From the NCBI GenBank assembly GCA_963704005.1, contig CAVPGJ010000005.1, positions 879,939 to 943,938 on the forward strand: a stretch of 64,000 nt of DNA. Direction: 5' to 3'. Position numbers and translations under genes: made by a program. Positions within the stretch are counted from its first letter, which is position 1. Every line of letters starts with the position of its first letter. The notes beneath the pieces were generated by a model, which did no database searches, was not told the origin of the DNA, and worked only from the letters and a program-made list of their open reading frames with translations. Source of the DNA: AC-32 sp963704005. GTDB taxonomy: Bacteria > Actinomycetota > Thermoleophilia > Gaiellales > Gaiellaceae. Positions 25,966 to 35,633 of the stretch are shown here, in pieces.

Positions 25966-27168
25966 TGGCGCTGGCGATCGACAGGGAGCGGCTGGTCGAC
26001 CTGGCGCTGCGGCTCGTCTCGACCCCGTCGTTCACCGGCTCCGAGGAGGAGGCCGCGCGGCTGATGGAGGCCGAGCTGGAGTCGACGGGCCTCCGGACGC
26101 AGTGGCAGCAGGTCGAGGCCGGGCGCGCGAACGTGCTCGGCACCTGGGCCGGAGCGGGTGGCGGCCCGACGCTGATGTTCAACGGGCACCTCGACACCTC
26201 CTACTCGGGCCGCGAGCCGTGGCTGGCCGGCATCCCCGGGTTCCAGCCCGAAGGGTTCGAGCGAGACGGGCGCATCTACGGCCTCGGGATCTCGAACATG
26301 AAGGGCGCGCTCGCGTGCTACGTCGAGGCGGTCCGGGCGCTGCAGGACGCCGGCGTCCGGCTCCGCGGCGACGTGCTGATCGCGGCCGTCTCCGGCGAGA
26401 TCGAGAAGACCCAGCAGGGGGACGCCCAGGGCGCAGAGTTCCGCGGTTACGCGGCGGGCTCGCGCTACCTGGTCGGGCACGGAGGCGCGGCGGACATGTG
26501 CATCCTCGGCGAGCCGACCGAGAACAAGGTCGTGCTCGCGCACTTCGGCTCGCTGTGGCTGCGGCTGTCGACACACGGCCCGTTCGTGCACACGGCGTTC
26601 AGCGAGGGGCGACGGGAAGAGAACTCGATCCTGCGCATGCGGCCGGTCCTCGACGCGGTGCTCGACTGGCTGCCGCGCTGGGAGGAGCGCATGAGCTACG
26701 GCCAGGTCCGGGGGGTCGCGAACGTGGGCGGGATCGAAGGCGGCTTCGGGTGGCGCGCCTCGCGGACACCGCACCGCACCGACCTGTTCCTCGACCTGCG
26801 CGTGCCCCCGGACGTGGAGATGGCGCAGGCGCGGCGGGAGGCCCTGGACTTCGCGCGCTCGCTGGACGGCGTCGAGGCCGAGGTGTACGTGACCGCGCCG
26901 GGGGCGCAGGTCGACGAGGGCCATCCTGTGGTGGTCGCGGTGGAGGCGGCTCACGCGGAGGTGTTCGGCACGCCTGCGGAGCGCGACGTCACGCGCTGGT
27001 TCTCGGACGCGTCGGTGCTCTCTCGCTACGGCATCTCGACGGTGAACTACGGCACCTCGAGCGGGCTGCCGGACGCGGAGCTCGGAGAGAACCTCGACGT
27101 CGACGGGCTGGCCAAGACGGCCGAGGTCTACGCGCTGGCGCGCGCAGAAGGCCTGCGGGGTGGCATGA
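25965..27168 (+). CDS. M20-family amidohydrolase/deacylase, joined to the next gene by a probable one-base error
   Basis: M20 zinc hydrolases include acetylornithine deacetylase, succinyl-diaminopimelate desuccinylase and allantoate amidohydrolase. Visible are FNGHLDTSYSG near residue 71-81 (metal His and Asp), SNMKGALACYVEAV near 109-122, SGEIEKTQQGD near 139-149 (catalytic Glu) and GEPTENKVVLAH near 181-192. As written the frame runs on into the FAH gene without a stop. Removing one G from the run at 27157-27160 ends it as EGLRVA-stop with TGA 27166-27168, overlapping the next ATG by four bases (ATGA), as seen throughout this region. The substrate is unknown; an amide or N-acyl product of the pathway is likely. 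Confidence 0.82.
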
Positions 27169-28034
27169 AGCTCGTCACCTTCGACGACGGCCGCGTGGGC
27201 GAGCTGCGCGACGACAAGGTGGTTGAGCTCGCCGCGCAGTCGATGCGCGAGTACTTCCAGAGCGGCGCGGTCGCGCGAGCGACCCGGCGCGAGCACGCGC
27301 TCGAGGAGGTGCGGCTGCGGGCGCCGATCGTCCCGAAGAAGTTCTTCCACACGGCCGGCAACTTCCGCGAGCACGAGGAGGAGTCGAAGAACGTCGACTG
27401 GTCCCACGAGATCGCGCCCTGGATCGTCTTCTTCCAGAACGTCGACGCGATCATCGGGCCGGACGACCCGGTCGTGTACCCGGAGCACCTGACCGAGGAG
27501 CTCGACTACGAACTGGAGCTGGCGGTCGTCATCCGGAAGGAGGGCAGGTGGTTCACGCCGGAGGAGGCGGTCGAGTACATCGGCGGCTACGTGATCTTCA
27601 ACGACATCACGGCGCGCGACATCCAGCGGCGGGAGATGCGCTCGGGCGTGTTCTCGTTCTGCAAGGCGATCGACACGTTCTGCCCGCTCGGCCCGTGGAT
27701 CGTGACGCCGGACGAGATCCCCGACCCGCACGATCTGGCGATGGAGCTGCGCGTGAACGGCGACCCGCGGCAGGTGTCGCACTCGAAGAACATGTCCGTG
27801 ACGATCCCGGAGATCATCAGCCACTACTCGCCACTCGGGTACTCGGCCGGCGACGTGGTCTCGACCGGCACGGTCAGCGGGGTGGCCGGGTTCAGCGACG
27901 ACCCCGCCTCGCTGTACCTGAAGCCCGGCGACGTGATGGAGGCCGAGATCGAGCGGATCGGCGTGCTGCGCAACCCGGTCGTCTCGTGGCAGGAGGCCCA
28001 CGGCCAGCCCGCGCCGGAGCGAGTGCGTTGGTAG
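27165..28034 (+). CDS. Fumarylacetoacetate-hydrolase-family protein
   Basis: The 289-residue protein begins MKLVTFDDGRVGEL, the standard N-terminus of this family, and so is a complete gene rather than the tail of a fusion. The metal-binding acidic residues appear in LDYELELAVVI near 113-123 and FNDITARDIQRR near 144-155; VSTGTVSGVAG and LKPGDVMEAEIERIG are the usual C-terminal blocks. Family members hydrolyse or decarboxylate acylpyruvates, 2-keto-4-pentenoates and similar 2-oxo acids with Mg or Mn. It probably acts late in the pathway encoded here, on a ring-opened oxo acid (inference). Confidence 0.87.
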   Translation: MKLVTFDDGRVGELRDDKVVELAAQSMREYFQSGAVARATRREHALEEVRLRAPIVPKKFFHTAGNFREHEEESKNVDWSHEIAPWIVFFQNVDAIIGPDDPVVYPEHLTEELDYELELAVVIRKEGRWFTPEEAVEYIGGYVIFNDITARDIQRREMRSGVFSFCKAIDTFCPLGPWIVTPDEIPDPHDLAMELRVNGDPRQVSHSKNMSVTIPEIISHYSPLGYSAGDVVSTGTVSGVAGFSDDPASLYLKPGDVMEAEIERIGVLRNPVVSWQEAHGQPAPERVRW

Positions 28035-28067
28035 CGCCCTCTTCTAGGTACACGCGACTACCCATCC

Positions 28068-28085
28068 CCCCACCCAAGGGTGGGG
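28068..28085 (+). terminator. Candidate hairpin terminator after the FAH gene
   Basis: CCCCACCC-AA-GGGTGGGG is a perfect inverted repeat 34 bases past the FAH stop, followed by the T-rich TTACTTACC. In this GC-rich DNA it is the best classical terminator candidate and would separate the molybdenum-hydroxylase operon from the M24 operon. The remaining 90 bases before the next ATG hold no clear promoter. Confidence 0.55.
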
Positions 28086-28175
28086 TTACTTACCCGCCTC
28101 CCTCGGGGTCCAGCGTACTCGCCGGCGGCGCACGTCTGGGTGACGCGGGCGTGCCGGAAGCGTGACGATCTCTCC

Positions 28176-29334
28176 ATGAGCTGGCCGCGCGACGACGCCA
28201 AGCTCGACCGCGTCCGCGCGCTGATGGCGGAGGAAGGGCTCGACGCGCTCGTCGTCCGCGCGCCCGACAACGTCCTCTACCTGACCAACTTCTGGGGCAT
28301 GAAGGGCTACGAGGCCGTCCTCTTCCCACGTGAGGGCGAGCCGACGCTGATCTGCCTCGAGGCCTCGGCCGAGGACGCCGAGCACACCGCGTGGACGACC
28401 GACGTCCGCCTTCTCGCGGGCTACGCGCCGGATGACCCGCGCCCGCCTACGGCGCGCACGCTCCAGCTCGCGCAGGCGGCAGCGCGCGACTACCCACGCG
28501 TCGGCCTCGAGCTATCGCTCGGCACGCAGGCCTCCGACCGGATGGTCGGCGAGCCGACCACCTTCACCACCGCCTGGTTCGCCGGGTTCGGAGACGCGGC
28601 CGACGCGGCTCCGCTCCTTGCACGCGCGCGCGCGGTCAAGACCGATCAGGAGCTCGAACGGATGCGACTGGCCAACGAGATCGCCGCGGCCGCGATGGAC
28701 CACTGCCGCCTGCTGCTGAGGCCCGGCATGAAGGAGTCCGAGGTCGGCGCGATGTGGAACGGCTTCGTCCACGGCTCCGGCACCGGCTGGCAAGGCAAGG
28801 TCGAGCTCGCGCTCGGCTTCTCGCTCATCTGGTCCGGGCCCGGGGATCAAGACGTTCACGGCCACCGGCGACCTGCCCGTACAGGAGCACGAGCCGACGC
28901 TGTTCGAGATCTGGGTCTGCGCCGACGGCTACTGGTGCGACCACTCGAAGAACCTCTGCCCCGGTGAGCTCACCCCCGAGTACGCCGAGCTCGAGGCGCG
29001 CCTGCTCGACGTCTACAACAGCGCGATCGACCACTGCCGCCCAGGCGCGAGCCTCGCCGACCTCGACCGCCTGATCCGCGACGGCCTCGCCGAGGCCGGC
29101 TACCCGGGCCAGCCGAGCCATCCGATCGCCCACGGTGTCGGAGCCCGCGCGCACGAACCGCCCTACGCCCACCAGGCCGGCACGGGCGAGCTCGAGGAGG
29201 GAATGGTGCTCGCGATCGAGCCCGGCGTCTACTGGCAGGGGGGCGGCGGCCTGCGGGTGGAGGACAACTTCCTGATCACCGCCGCCGGCGCCGAGAAGCT
29301 GTCGCCGTTCCCCGACGGAGTGGTCGTCGGATGA
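28176..29334 (+). CDS. M24-family aminopeptidase P-like/creatinase-like hydrolase, one frame break
   Basis: The repaired protein has 385 residues: a creatinase-type N-terminal domain (MAEEGLDALVVRAPDNVLYLTNFWG) and an M24 pita-bread domain. One extra G in the run at 28845-28848 causes the break; repaired it reads SGPGIKTFTATGDLPV. Metal-ligand positions: the first Asp is Glu (TLFEIW), the second Asp is present (CDHSKN), His in HPIAHGVGARAHEPPY, Glu in MVLAIEPGVYW and Glu in LRVEDNFLIT. It may therefore still bind metal. Besides Xaa-Pro peptidases, the family includes creatinase and ectoine hydrolase, which open cyclic or guanidino C-N bonds, a better match to this context (inference). Its stop overlaps the next ATG (ATGA). 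Confidence 0.82.
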
Positions 29335-29993
29335 GCGCGGGGGCGCACTCGTTCAGCTTTGAGGCGTTCGATCACGGCGGCCTCTGCACGTACTTGCATA
29401 CCGCGAAGGAAGACGTTGTGGAGGATGCCGTCTATCTGAGGCTGATCTGGCGGCTCACGGATGGGCTCAGGCGCTACGGGATTCCTCGTTATTTCCGCAC
29501 GGCCGGGGCTGTCGGAGAGGAGCCGTACGCTCTGGTCGACTGGGAGTACGAGGTCGAGGTCGAGCCCGAACGCGAGCCGAAGCCCGATGCGATCCGCGCT
29601 TTTGTTCCCGCCCGATCGTCCGTCCGGGGTTCACCGCCGCCGGGTCCATACGAGGTCGCAAACGCAAAGAAGGCCGGGCTGTTCGAGTTGAGGGCCTTCC
29701 GCCAACTGAGCGATGTCATGACCGGGCTTCAGAACGACGCAAGTGCGGAGCTCAATCTGTTTGCATTGGCAGAGGGTCCCGGTCGATTGCTCAGCGCACT
29801 CAGCCAGTCAAAGCGCCCAAGGCTCGCTGATGTGCTCGAACCGATGGATGTCTTCGTCGACCTTGTCATCGGTGTCGACATGGGATACAGCAACGTTCTC
29901 CTCATTCAGTCCCACTCCGATCTCTCGGCGAAGCTCGATCCGCTTGTCGCCGACCACAACGCCGGGATCGAGGAGTCGACGGAGGATGCGTGA
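29331..29993 (+). CDS. Unrecognised soluble protein, lower-GC orphan in the operon
   Basis: I do not recognise this 220-residue protein. It has no signal peptide, membrane segment or obvious motif. It is rich in acidic residues, with an E/P-rich stretch (EYEVEVEPEREPKPD) near residue 75-89. The DNA is visibly lower in GC than its neighbours and uses codons such as TTT, ATT and TCA that are rare around it, a sign of recent acquisition. Even so, it overlaps the upstream stop (ATGA) and its own 3' end overlaps the next gene, so it is embedded in the operon. It may be a recently gained accessory or immunity-type protein, but nothing supports a specific role. Confidence 0.6.
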   Translation: MSAGAHSFSFEAFDHGGLCTYLHTAKEDVVEDAVYLRLIWRLTDGLRRYGIPRYFRTAGAVGEEPYALVDWEYEVEVEPEREPKPDAIRAFVPARSSVRGSPPPGPYEVANAKKAGLFELRAFRQLSDVMTGLQNDASAELNLFALAEGPGRLLSALSQSKRPRLADVLEPMDVFVDLVIGVDMGYSNVLLIQSHSDLSAKLDPLVADHNAGIEESTEDA

Positions 29994-31138
29994 GCAGATC
30001 TGGACCGGCGAGCTCAACGACCCGTACCGTCTCGGCGGCAAGGTCGGTCTCTACGACACCACGCTGCGCGACGGCGAGCAGACTGTCGGCGTCGTCCTCG
30101 ACCCGGAGCAGAAGCTCGAGATCGCGCGGCTGCTCGACGAGCTCGGGATCGACCGGATCGAGGCCGGCTTCCCGCGGGTCTCCGAGGACGACTGGGAGGC
30201 GGTGCGGCTGATCTCCGACGCGGGCCTGCGCGCCGAGATCTGGGGCTTCTCGCGCGCGGTGCCGGCCGACCTCGAGGCGCTCGTCGAGCTCGGCGTCAAG
30301 GCGTCCGTGATCGAGTCGCCGATCTCCGACCTGAAGCTGGACGCGATCGGCGTGTCGCGCGAGACGATGCTCGGGCGGATCACGGGCGCGATGCAGTTCG
30401 CCGCCGAGCACGGGATCCACGCGGCCTTCTTCGGCGTCGACTCGACCCGCGCACAACCCGATTTCTACGAGCAGGTCTACAAGGCGGCCGTCGAGGCCGG
30501 CGCGAAGGAGGTCGCGGTCGTCGACACGCTCGGGATCGCCTCGCCCGAGGCGGTCGCCGATCTCGTCGGCCGCACGGTCGAGTGGACGCGAGGTGCCGGT
30601 CCACTTCCACGGCCACAACGACTTCGGGCTCGCAACGGCCGCTGCGGTCGCCGCGGTGCGCGCGGGCGCGAGCTGGGTGCACGGGACCATCAACGGGATG
30701 GGCGAGCGCGCCGGCAACGCGAACCTCGGCGAGGTCGCGTTGACCCTGAGAGCGCTCTACGGCGTCGAGTCGAACCTGCGGCTCGACCGGATCCGCGAGG
30801 TTGCCGGCCGGGTGCGCGAGCTCTCCGGCTACGAGCTCGAGCCCTGGAAGCCGGTCACCGGCGAGACGCTCTTCCGCCGCGAGAGCGGCGCGGTCGCGAG
30901 CCAGTTCCACGACCCACCCTCGATCGAGCCCTACTCGTCGGAGCTGGTGGGCGCCGAGCGCGGGATCGTGCTCGGCAAGAAGAGCGGGCTCGACTCGATC
31001 CGGATTGTGGCCGAGGAGCTCGGGCTCGACCTGCCGGAGGAGCGCCGCGCGGACGTGCTCGCGGAGGTGAAGGCGCTCGGCGCGCGCAAGCGCGGGCTCG
31101 TCACCGACGAGGAGTTCCGTGAGCTCGCCGGCGGCTGA
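29986..31138 (+). CDS. Homocitrate synthase/isopropylmalate synthase-like (HMGL) enzyme, one frame break
   Basis: These TIM-barrel enzymes condense acetyl-CoA or a similar acyl-CoA with a 2-oxo acid. The repaired 383-residue protein has the N-terminal DTTLRDGEQTVGV near residue 24-36 (metal Asp, catalytic Arg), HFHGHNDFGLATAAAV near 203-218 (the H-x-H metal pair) and the late NGMGERAGNANLGEV near 233-247. It is closer to NifV/homocitrate synthase in layout than to LeuA, because the C-terminal regulatory domain of LeuA is absent. One extra G near 30595 breaks the frame; repaired it reads WTRVPVHFHGHNDF. The start ATG lies inside the end of the orphan gene. Confidence 0.85.
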
Positions 31139-32676
31139 GGCCTCGACGCGGTCGTCGTCGGCAGCGGGATCAACTCGCTCGCCTGCGCGGCGCTGCTCGC
31201 ACGCGGTGGCTGGAGCGTGCTCGTGCTCGAGCGCGAGGACGAGCTCGGCGGCGCGGTCCGCACCGCGGAGCTGACCGAGCCCGGCTACCTGCACGACGTC
31301 TTCAGCGCCTGGCACCCGCTCTGGGTCGGCGGGGCGGCACACGCCGAGCTCGGCGCCGAGCTGGCCGAGCGCGGGCTCGAGTACCTGAACACCGAGCTGC
31401 CGACGGCGACGCTCTTCCCGGACGGCGAGGCCACGTTCCTGCTGCGCTCGACCGAAGCGAACGCGGAGGAGCTCGGCCCGGAGTGGCCCGGCGTGGTCGA
31501 GTCGTTTGCGGCGAACGCCGACCTCGCCTTCGGCGTGCTCGGCACGGAGCTCTGGTCCCGCGACGGGCTCAGGCTCGCGCTGCGCGCCTACCGGCGGCTC
31601 GGCCGGCGCGGCCTGGTCGAGTTCGCCGGCACGGTGCTCGCGACGAGCCGCGACTGGCTGACCTCGACCTTTGCCGTCGGAGCGCGCCCACGGACTGCTC
31701 GCTCCGTGGGTGCTGCACACCGGCCTCGGCCCCGACGCGGCCGCCTCGGGCTTCATGACCCAGGTGATCGGCTTCGCCGTCCAGGAGGGCGGCATGCCGA
31801 TCCCGCGCGGCGGTGGGGCCCGCCTCGTGGACGCGCTCGTTCGCCTGATCGAGGACCACGGCGGCGCCTGTGAGACCGGGCGCGACGTGGAGCGCATCCT
31901 CGTCCGGGAGGGCCGCGCCCAGGGAGTGCGGCTCGTAGGCGGGGAGGAGCTACGCGCCCGCCGGGCCGTGATCGCGAACGTGACGCCGACCCAGCTCTAC
32001 GGCCGGCTGCTCGAGGGCCATGAGGAGCGTCGGCCGCCGCTTCCGCTACGGCCGGGCGGAGATGCAGATCCACTTCGCCCTCTCGGAGCCGCCGCGCTGG
32101 GAAGGCGACGAGCGCCTCGGGCGGACGGCGATCGTCCACCTGACCCCGGGCCTCGACGGCGTCTCGCGCGCGGTCAACGAGGCCGAGCGCGGGCTGCTCC
32201 CCGCCGAGGCGACGGTCGTCGTCGGCCAGCCGCTGACGATGGATCCGAGCCGCGCGCCCGACGGCGCCGGCCTGCTCTGGATCCAGCTCCAGGAGCTGCC
32301 GTGGCACGTGAAGGGCGACGCGGCCGGCGAGCTCGACCCCGGCGACGGCGCCTGGACGGAGGAGCTCCGCGAGCTCTATGCCGACCGCATCCAGGCGCGG
32401 ATCGCGCGCCACGTCCCGAACCTCGAGTCGGCGATCCGCAGGCGCGTCGTGCTCTCGCCGGCCGACCTCCAGGCCGCCAACGTCAACCTCCACCACGGCG
32501 ACCCGTACTCCGGCTCGCTCGCGCTCGACCAGAACTTGCTCTGGCGCCCGCTCCCGTCGCGCCCCGGCCACTCCACACCGGTCAAGGGCCTCTGGCAGAT
32601 CGGCGCCAGCACGCACCCCGGGCCCGGGCTCGGCGCCGGCTCGGGAACGCTGGTCGCGAAGAGGCTGCTGCGGTGA
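31119..32676 (+). CDS. FAD-dependent oxidoreductase, phytoene-desaturase-like, three frame breaks
   Basis: Repaired to 518 residues, this is an NAD(P)/FAD-dependent amine-oxidase-fold protein related to carotenoid and retinol desaturases. The Rossmann motif DAVVVGSGINSLACAALLARGG is followed by LVLEREDELGGAVRTAEL and ends GLWQIGASTHPGPGLGAGSG, the family's C-terminal FAD contact. No start codon precedes the Rossmann motif in its own frame. GTG 31119, inside the end of the upstream gene, reads SSPAAEA and joins if one base is missing near 31143. Further breaks near 31682 (one extra C) and 32028 (one extra base) mend in GC runs. The repaired total is exactly 519 codons. Substrate unknown; a desaturation step is likely. 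Confidence 0.75.
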
Positions 32677-33467
32677 AGCTCTCGATCTCGCAGATCACGA
32701 CCGTGACGCAGGGCTTCGCCGACGACCTCGACGCGTACGCGGCGGCCGGGGCCGACGCGATCGGGATCTGGGAGACGAAGCTCGAGGAGGACTCGCTGGA
32801 GCGCTTCTACGCGAGCGGCCTCGAGGCCGCGGCCGCGGTTCCCGCCGTGCCCTCGATCCTCCCGCTGCCGCTGATGGAGGGGCCGGCCGACCCGGGCGAG
32901 CGGGTCGAGGCGATCTGCGCCGGGATCCGGCGGCTGGCCCCGTTCGGACCGGCGTGCGTCCTCTTCCTCACCGGGCCGGGCGACGACCGCGCGGCGATCC
33001 TCGAAGGCATCCGCGCGATCGCCGACGAGGGCCGCGCGCAGGGCGTGCCGGTCGCGCTGGAGCCGACCCAGCGCGAGTTCGCCGAGCTCTGGACGACGGT
33101 CAGCTCGCTCGCCGAGGCCGCTGCGCTCGTCGACGAGGCGGGCGCCGACTGCGGGCTCCAGTACGACTCGTGGAACCTCTGGCGGGAGCCGCTCGATCAG
33201 ATCGAGCGCCACCGCGACCGGATCCGGGGCGTCCACCTCGCCGACTGGCGCGAGCCGACGCGCAACACGAACGATCGCGTGCTCCCGGGGGACGGCGCGA
33301 TCGACTTCGGCCCGATCCTCGACGCGCTGCGCTGGGACGGGGCGTTCGACCTGGAGATCTTCTCCGACTCGGAGCTCCCGGGATCGCTCTGGCAAGAGGA
33401 CCCGCGCGAGCTCGCCGCCCGCGGGGTCGAGGCGCTGAGGAGGACGCTGTCGAGCGCGTCTGCGTAG
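32673..33467 (+). CDS. Sugar-phosphate isomerase/epimerase-like TIM barrel protein
   Basis: The 264-residue protein belongs to the AP-endonuclease-2/xylose-isomerase-like family (IolE, hydroxypyruvate isomerase and others). It begins KLSISQITTVTQGFADDLDAY with IGIWETKLEED, and carries metal-site residues in VALEPTQREF near 127-136, CGLQYDSWNLW near 157-167 and GVHLADWRE near 188-196, ending with the usual FDLEIFSD strand. GTG 32673 overlaps the upstream TGA (GTGA), supporting co-translation. Which hydroxy- or oxo-compound it isomerises is unknown. Confidence 0.8.
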   Translation: MKLSISQITTVTQGFADDLDAYAAAGADAIGIWETKLEEDSLERFYASGLEAAAAVPAVPSILPLPLMEGPADPGERVEAICAGIRRLAPFGPACVLFLTGPGDDRAAILEGIRAIADEGRAQGVPVALEPTQREFAELWTTVSSLAEAAALVDEAGADCGLQYDSWNLWREPLDQIERHRDRIRGVHLADWREPTRNTNDRVLPGDGAIDFGPILDALRWDGAFDLEIFSDSELPGSLWQEDPRELAARGVEALRRTLSSASA

Positions 33468-34363
33468 TCGGCGCCGGCGTGATCGGCAGCCTGTTCGCGG
33501 GTCACCTCGGCCGCGTGGCCGAGGTCTCCGTGCTCACGCGGCGCGAGGAGCACGCACGTGCGCTGAACGCCGGCGGCCTGCGCGTCTCCGGCCGCCACGA
33601 TTTCGTCGCGCAGGTGCAGGCCGCGACCGACCCGGCCGTCCTGCCCGAGCCCGAGCTGGCGATCGTCGCCACCAAGACGACCGAGCTTGCCGAGGCCGCC
33701 GCGCGCCTCGAGGGCCACTGGCCGGACGCCGCGGTGATGACCGTCCAGAACGGCCTCGGCGCCGAGGCCGCCTTCCCCGGCCGGCGGGTGCTGTCGGCGG
33801 TCACCTTCATGAGCGGCACCCGCCACTCGGACACACACGTCGAGTACATCCTCGACACCGAGACCTGGCTCGGCCCCTACGGCGAGACCCCCTACGAGCT
33901 GGCCGAGGAGGTCGCCGGCCTGATCGTGAGCTCCGGACTGAAGGCGCGCGCCTTCCCCGACCTGCGCCCGGCCCAGTGGTCGAAGCTGATCTTCAACGCG
34001 ACCGTCAACGCCGTCGCCGCGCTCACCGGCCTTCCGCACGACCACCACTTCGCCGAGCGCGAGCGGCCCGGCGACCTGGGCAACCTCGTCTACGGCCTGG
34101 TCGAGGAGGGCAAGCGGGTCGCCGCCGCGGCCGGGGTCGAGCTGCACGAGGACCCGTGGGAGATGAACGTCCTGGCCACGAAGCGCGGCAGCCGCCACTA
34201 TCCGTCGATGCTCGAGGACGTCGAGGCGCGCCGGCCGACCGAGATCGAGCACATCACCGGCGCGCTCGTCCGCGAGGCCGAGAGAGCCGGCGTCGAGGTT
34301 CCGCTGCACACGGCGCTCTACCGTCTGGTCAAGGGCCGCGAGGCCTCGTGGGAATCGGATTGA
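33449..34363 (+). CDS. Ketopantoate-reductase-family (PanE/ApbA) protein 1
   Basis: PanE-family enzymes reduce 2-oxo acids with NADPH. The protein of about 304 residues has the N-terminal VVGAGVIGSLFAGHLG, NGLGAEAAFPGRRVLSAVTF in the middle, and the C-terminal QWSKLIFNATVNAVAALTGL with the catalytic Lys and Asn, then EIEHITGALVREAERAGVEVP. No ATG, GTG or TTG lies where the protein should begin. An AGGAGG at 33438-33443 points to GTC at 33449, which may be a miscalled GTG. It overlaps the upstream gene. A second paralogue sits after the first liv operon. The substrate is unlikely to be ketopantoate, given the catabolic setting (inference). Confidence 0.82.
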   Translation, partial: VERVCVVGAGVIGSLFAGHLGRVAEVSVLTRREEHARALNAGGLRVSGRHDFVAQVQAATDPAVLPEPELAIVATKTTELAEAAARLEGHWPDAAVMTVQNGLGAEAAFPGRRVLSAVTFMSGTRHSDTHVEYILDTETWLGPYGETPYELAEEVAGLIVSSGLKARAFPDLRPAQWSKLIFNATVNAVAALTGLPHDHHFAERERPGDLGNLVYGLVEEGKRVAAAAGVELHEDPWEMNVLATKRGSRHYPSMLEDVEARRPTEIEHITGALVREAERAGVEVPLHTALYRLVKGREASWESD

Positions 34364-34430
34364 CCCGGCACCCCGTAACGTCTTGAATAGTGGCTTCGCA
34401 ACCATGTTTTCCCGACAGGAGGAGAGTGCT

Positions 34431-35633
34431 GTGAGACGTGCGACTAGGTGGGGCATCCTGGCGGCATTGCTAGCTGCCGCCGTGGCTATCGCCGCTCTCG
34501 CCGGCACCACCGGGAGCCACGCGGCTCCCACGGCGAAGAAGAACGTGATCATCGGCTGGGCCTATGACCAGTCAGGACAGATGGCGCCGTTCGACAACCC
34601 GGCGCTGGCGGCGGCCAGGATCCGCGTCAAGAAGATCAACTCCAAGAGCCACAAGTACCACTTTGTGATCAAGACCTGCGACACGCAGAACAACGACGGC
34701 GCCAAGGCGAAGGCCTGCGCGCTGAGCCTGCTCGGCCAGCACGCGAACGTCATCTTCACGACCTGCGACGTCGACTACGCGACCCCGGTCGTGCAGGAGG
34801 CGATCAACCACGGCAAGCTCGCGATCGCGCCGTGCATCGGCACCGACCAGATGGGGCCGAGGCGCTTCGGCAAGAAGGGCAAGCTCGCCTTCAGCTTCGG
34901 AAACGTCGCGCAGGACGAGGGCTCTGCGATGGCCCAGTACGCACACAGCCGCGGCTGGAAGACGGCGGGCCTCGCGACCAACACGCTGCTCGTCTACTTC
35001 AAGAACGTCGTGCAGGCGTTCGACATCCGCTTCCGCGCGCTCGGCGGCAAGATCGTCGACCGCGAGAGCTACCAGACCGGGAACAACGACGTGGGGACCG
35101 CGGTCTCCCACCTGAACTCGCACAAGGCCGACGTCTACGTGACCTCGACCGCGTTCGGGGAGCTGCCGGCCTTCGTCTCCGGGCTCCGCTCGCTGCACAA
35201 CAACACGCCGATCCTCAACTCGTGGGCCGGCGACGGCACCTACTGGGACACGTCGAGCCCGAAGGTGACGAACTACTACTGCGTCACGTTCGCCTCGGTC
35301 TTCGGGGACGACCCCGACCCGGCGGTGCGCTCGATGATCGCCTCGCTCAAGGCCGCGGGAGCGACTCCCGGGACGGGCGGCTTCCTCGGCGGGGCCGACG
35401 CGATCGACGGTGTCTACACCGCGATCCAGCGGGCGCACGGCTCGCTGAAGGGCTCCGTGCTGGCGGCCAAGCTGGTGAAGTTCAGCCATGTGCCCGTGCT
35501 GGGCAGCAAGATCAGCTTCTCGACCAAGTGGCACACCGTCTTCGGTCGCCAGTACCGCGTGATCAAGACGCAGAACAACGTTGCAAAGCGCGTGGGCCTC
35601 GTCACGGCCAAGGTCCTCCCGAAGATCCACTAG
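34431..35633 (+). CDS. Liv-type ABC transporter substrate-binding protein 1
   Basis: The 400-residue secreted protein binds the transported compound. AGGAGG at 34418-34423 fixes GTG 34431, giving a signal peptide (RRATRWGILAALLAAAVAIA) with a SHA-AP cleavage site and no lipobox Cys. The mature part is a type I periplasmic-binding fold: VIIGWAYDQSGQMAPFDNP at the ligand-pocket start, TTCDVDYATPVVQEAINHGKLAIAP in the middle, and SWAGDGTYWDT with FLGGADAIDGVYTAIQRAHG later. It contains several cysteines. It leads a livGFHM set and follows a cluster of catabolic enzymes, so it probably takes up the pathway's substrate. Confidence 0.88.
   Translation: MRRATRWGILAALLAAAVAIAALAGTTGSHAAPTAKKNVIIGWAYDQSGQMAPFDNPALAAARIRVKKINSKSHKYHFVIKTCDTQNNDGAKAKACALSLLGQHANVIFTTCDVDYATPVVQEAINHGKLAIAPCIGTDQMGPRRFGKKGKLAFSFGNVAQDEGSAMAQYAHSRGWKTAGLATNTLLVYFKNVVQAFDIRFRALGGKIVDRESYQTGNNDVGTAVSHLNSHKADVYVTSTAFGELPAFVSGLRSLHNNTPILNSWAGDGTYWDTSSPKVTNYYCVTFASVFGDDPDPAVRSMIASLKAAGATPGTGGFLGGADAIDGVYTAIQRAHGSLKGSVLAAKLVKFSHVPVLGSKISFSTKWHTVFGRQYRVIKTQNNVAKRVGLVTAKVLPKIH

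Noticed and set aside
25965..28034. A novel M20-FAH fusion enzyme
   Set aside because: Both parts are full length with their own normal N-termini, and one extra G at the junction explains the missing stop.
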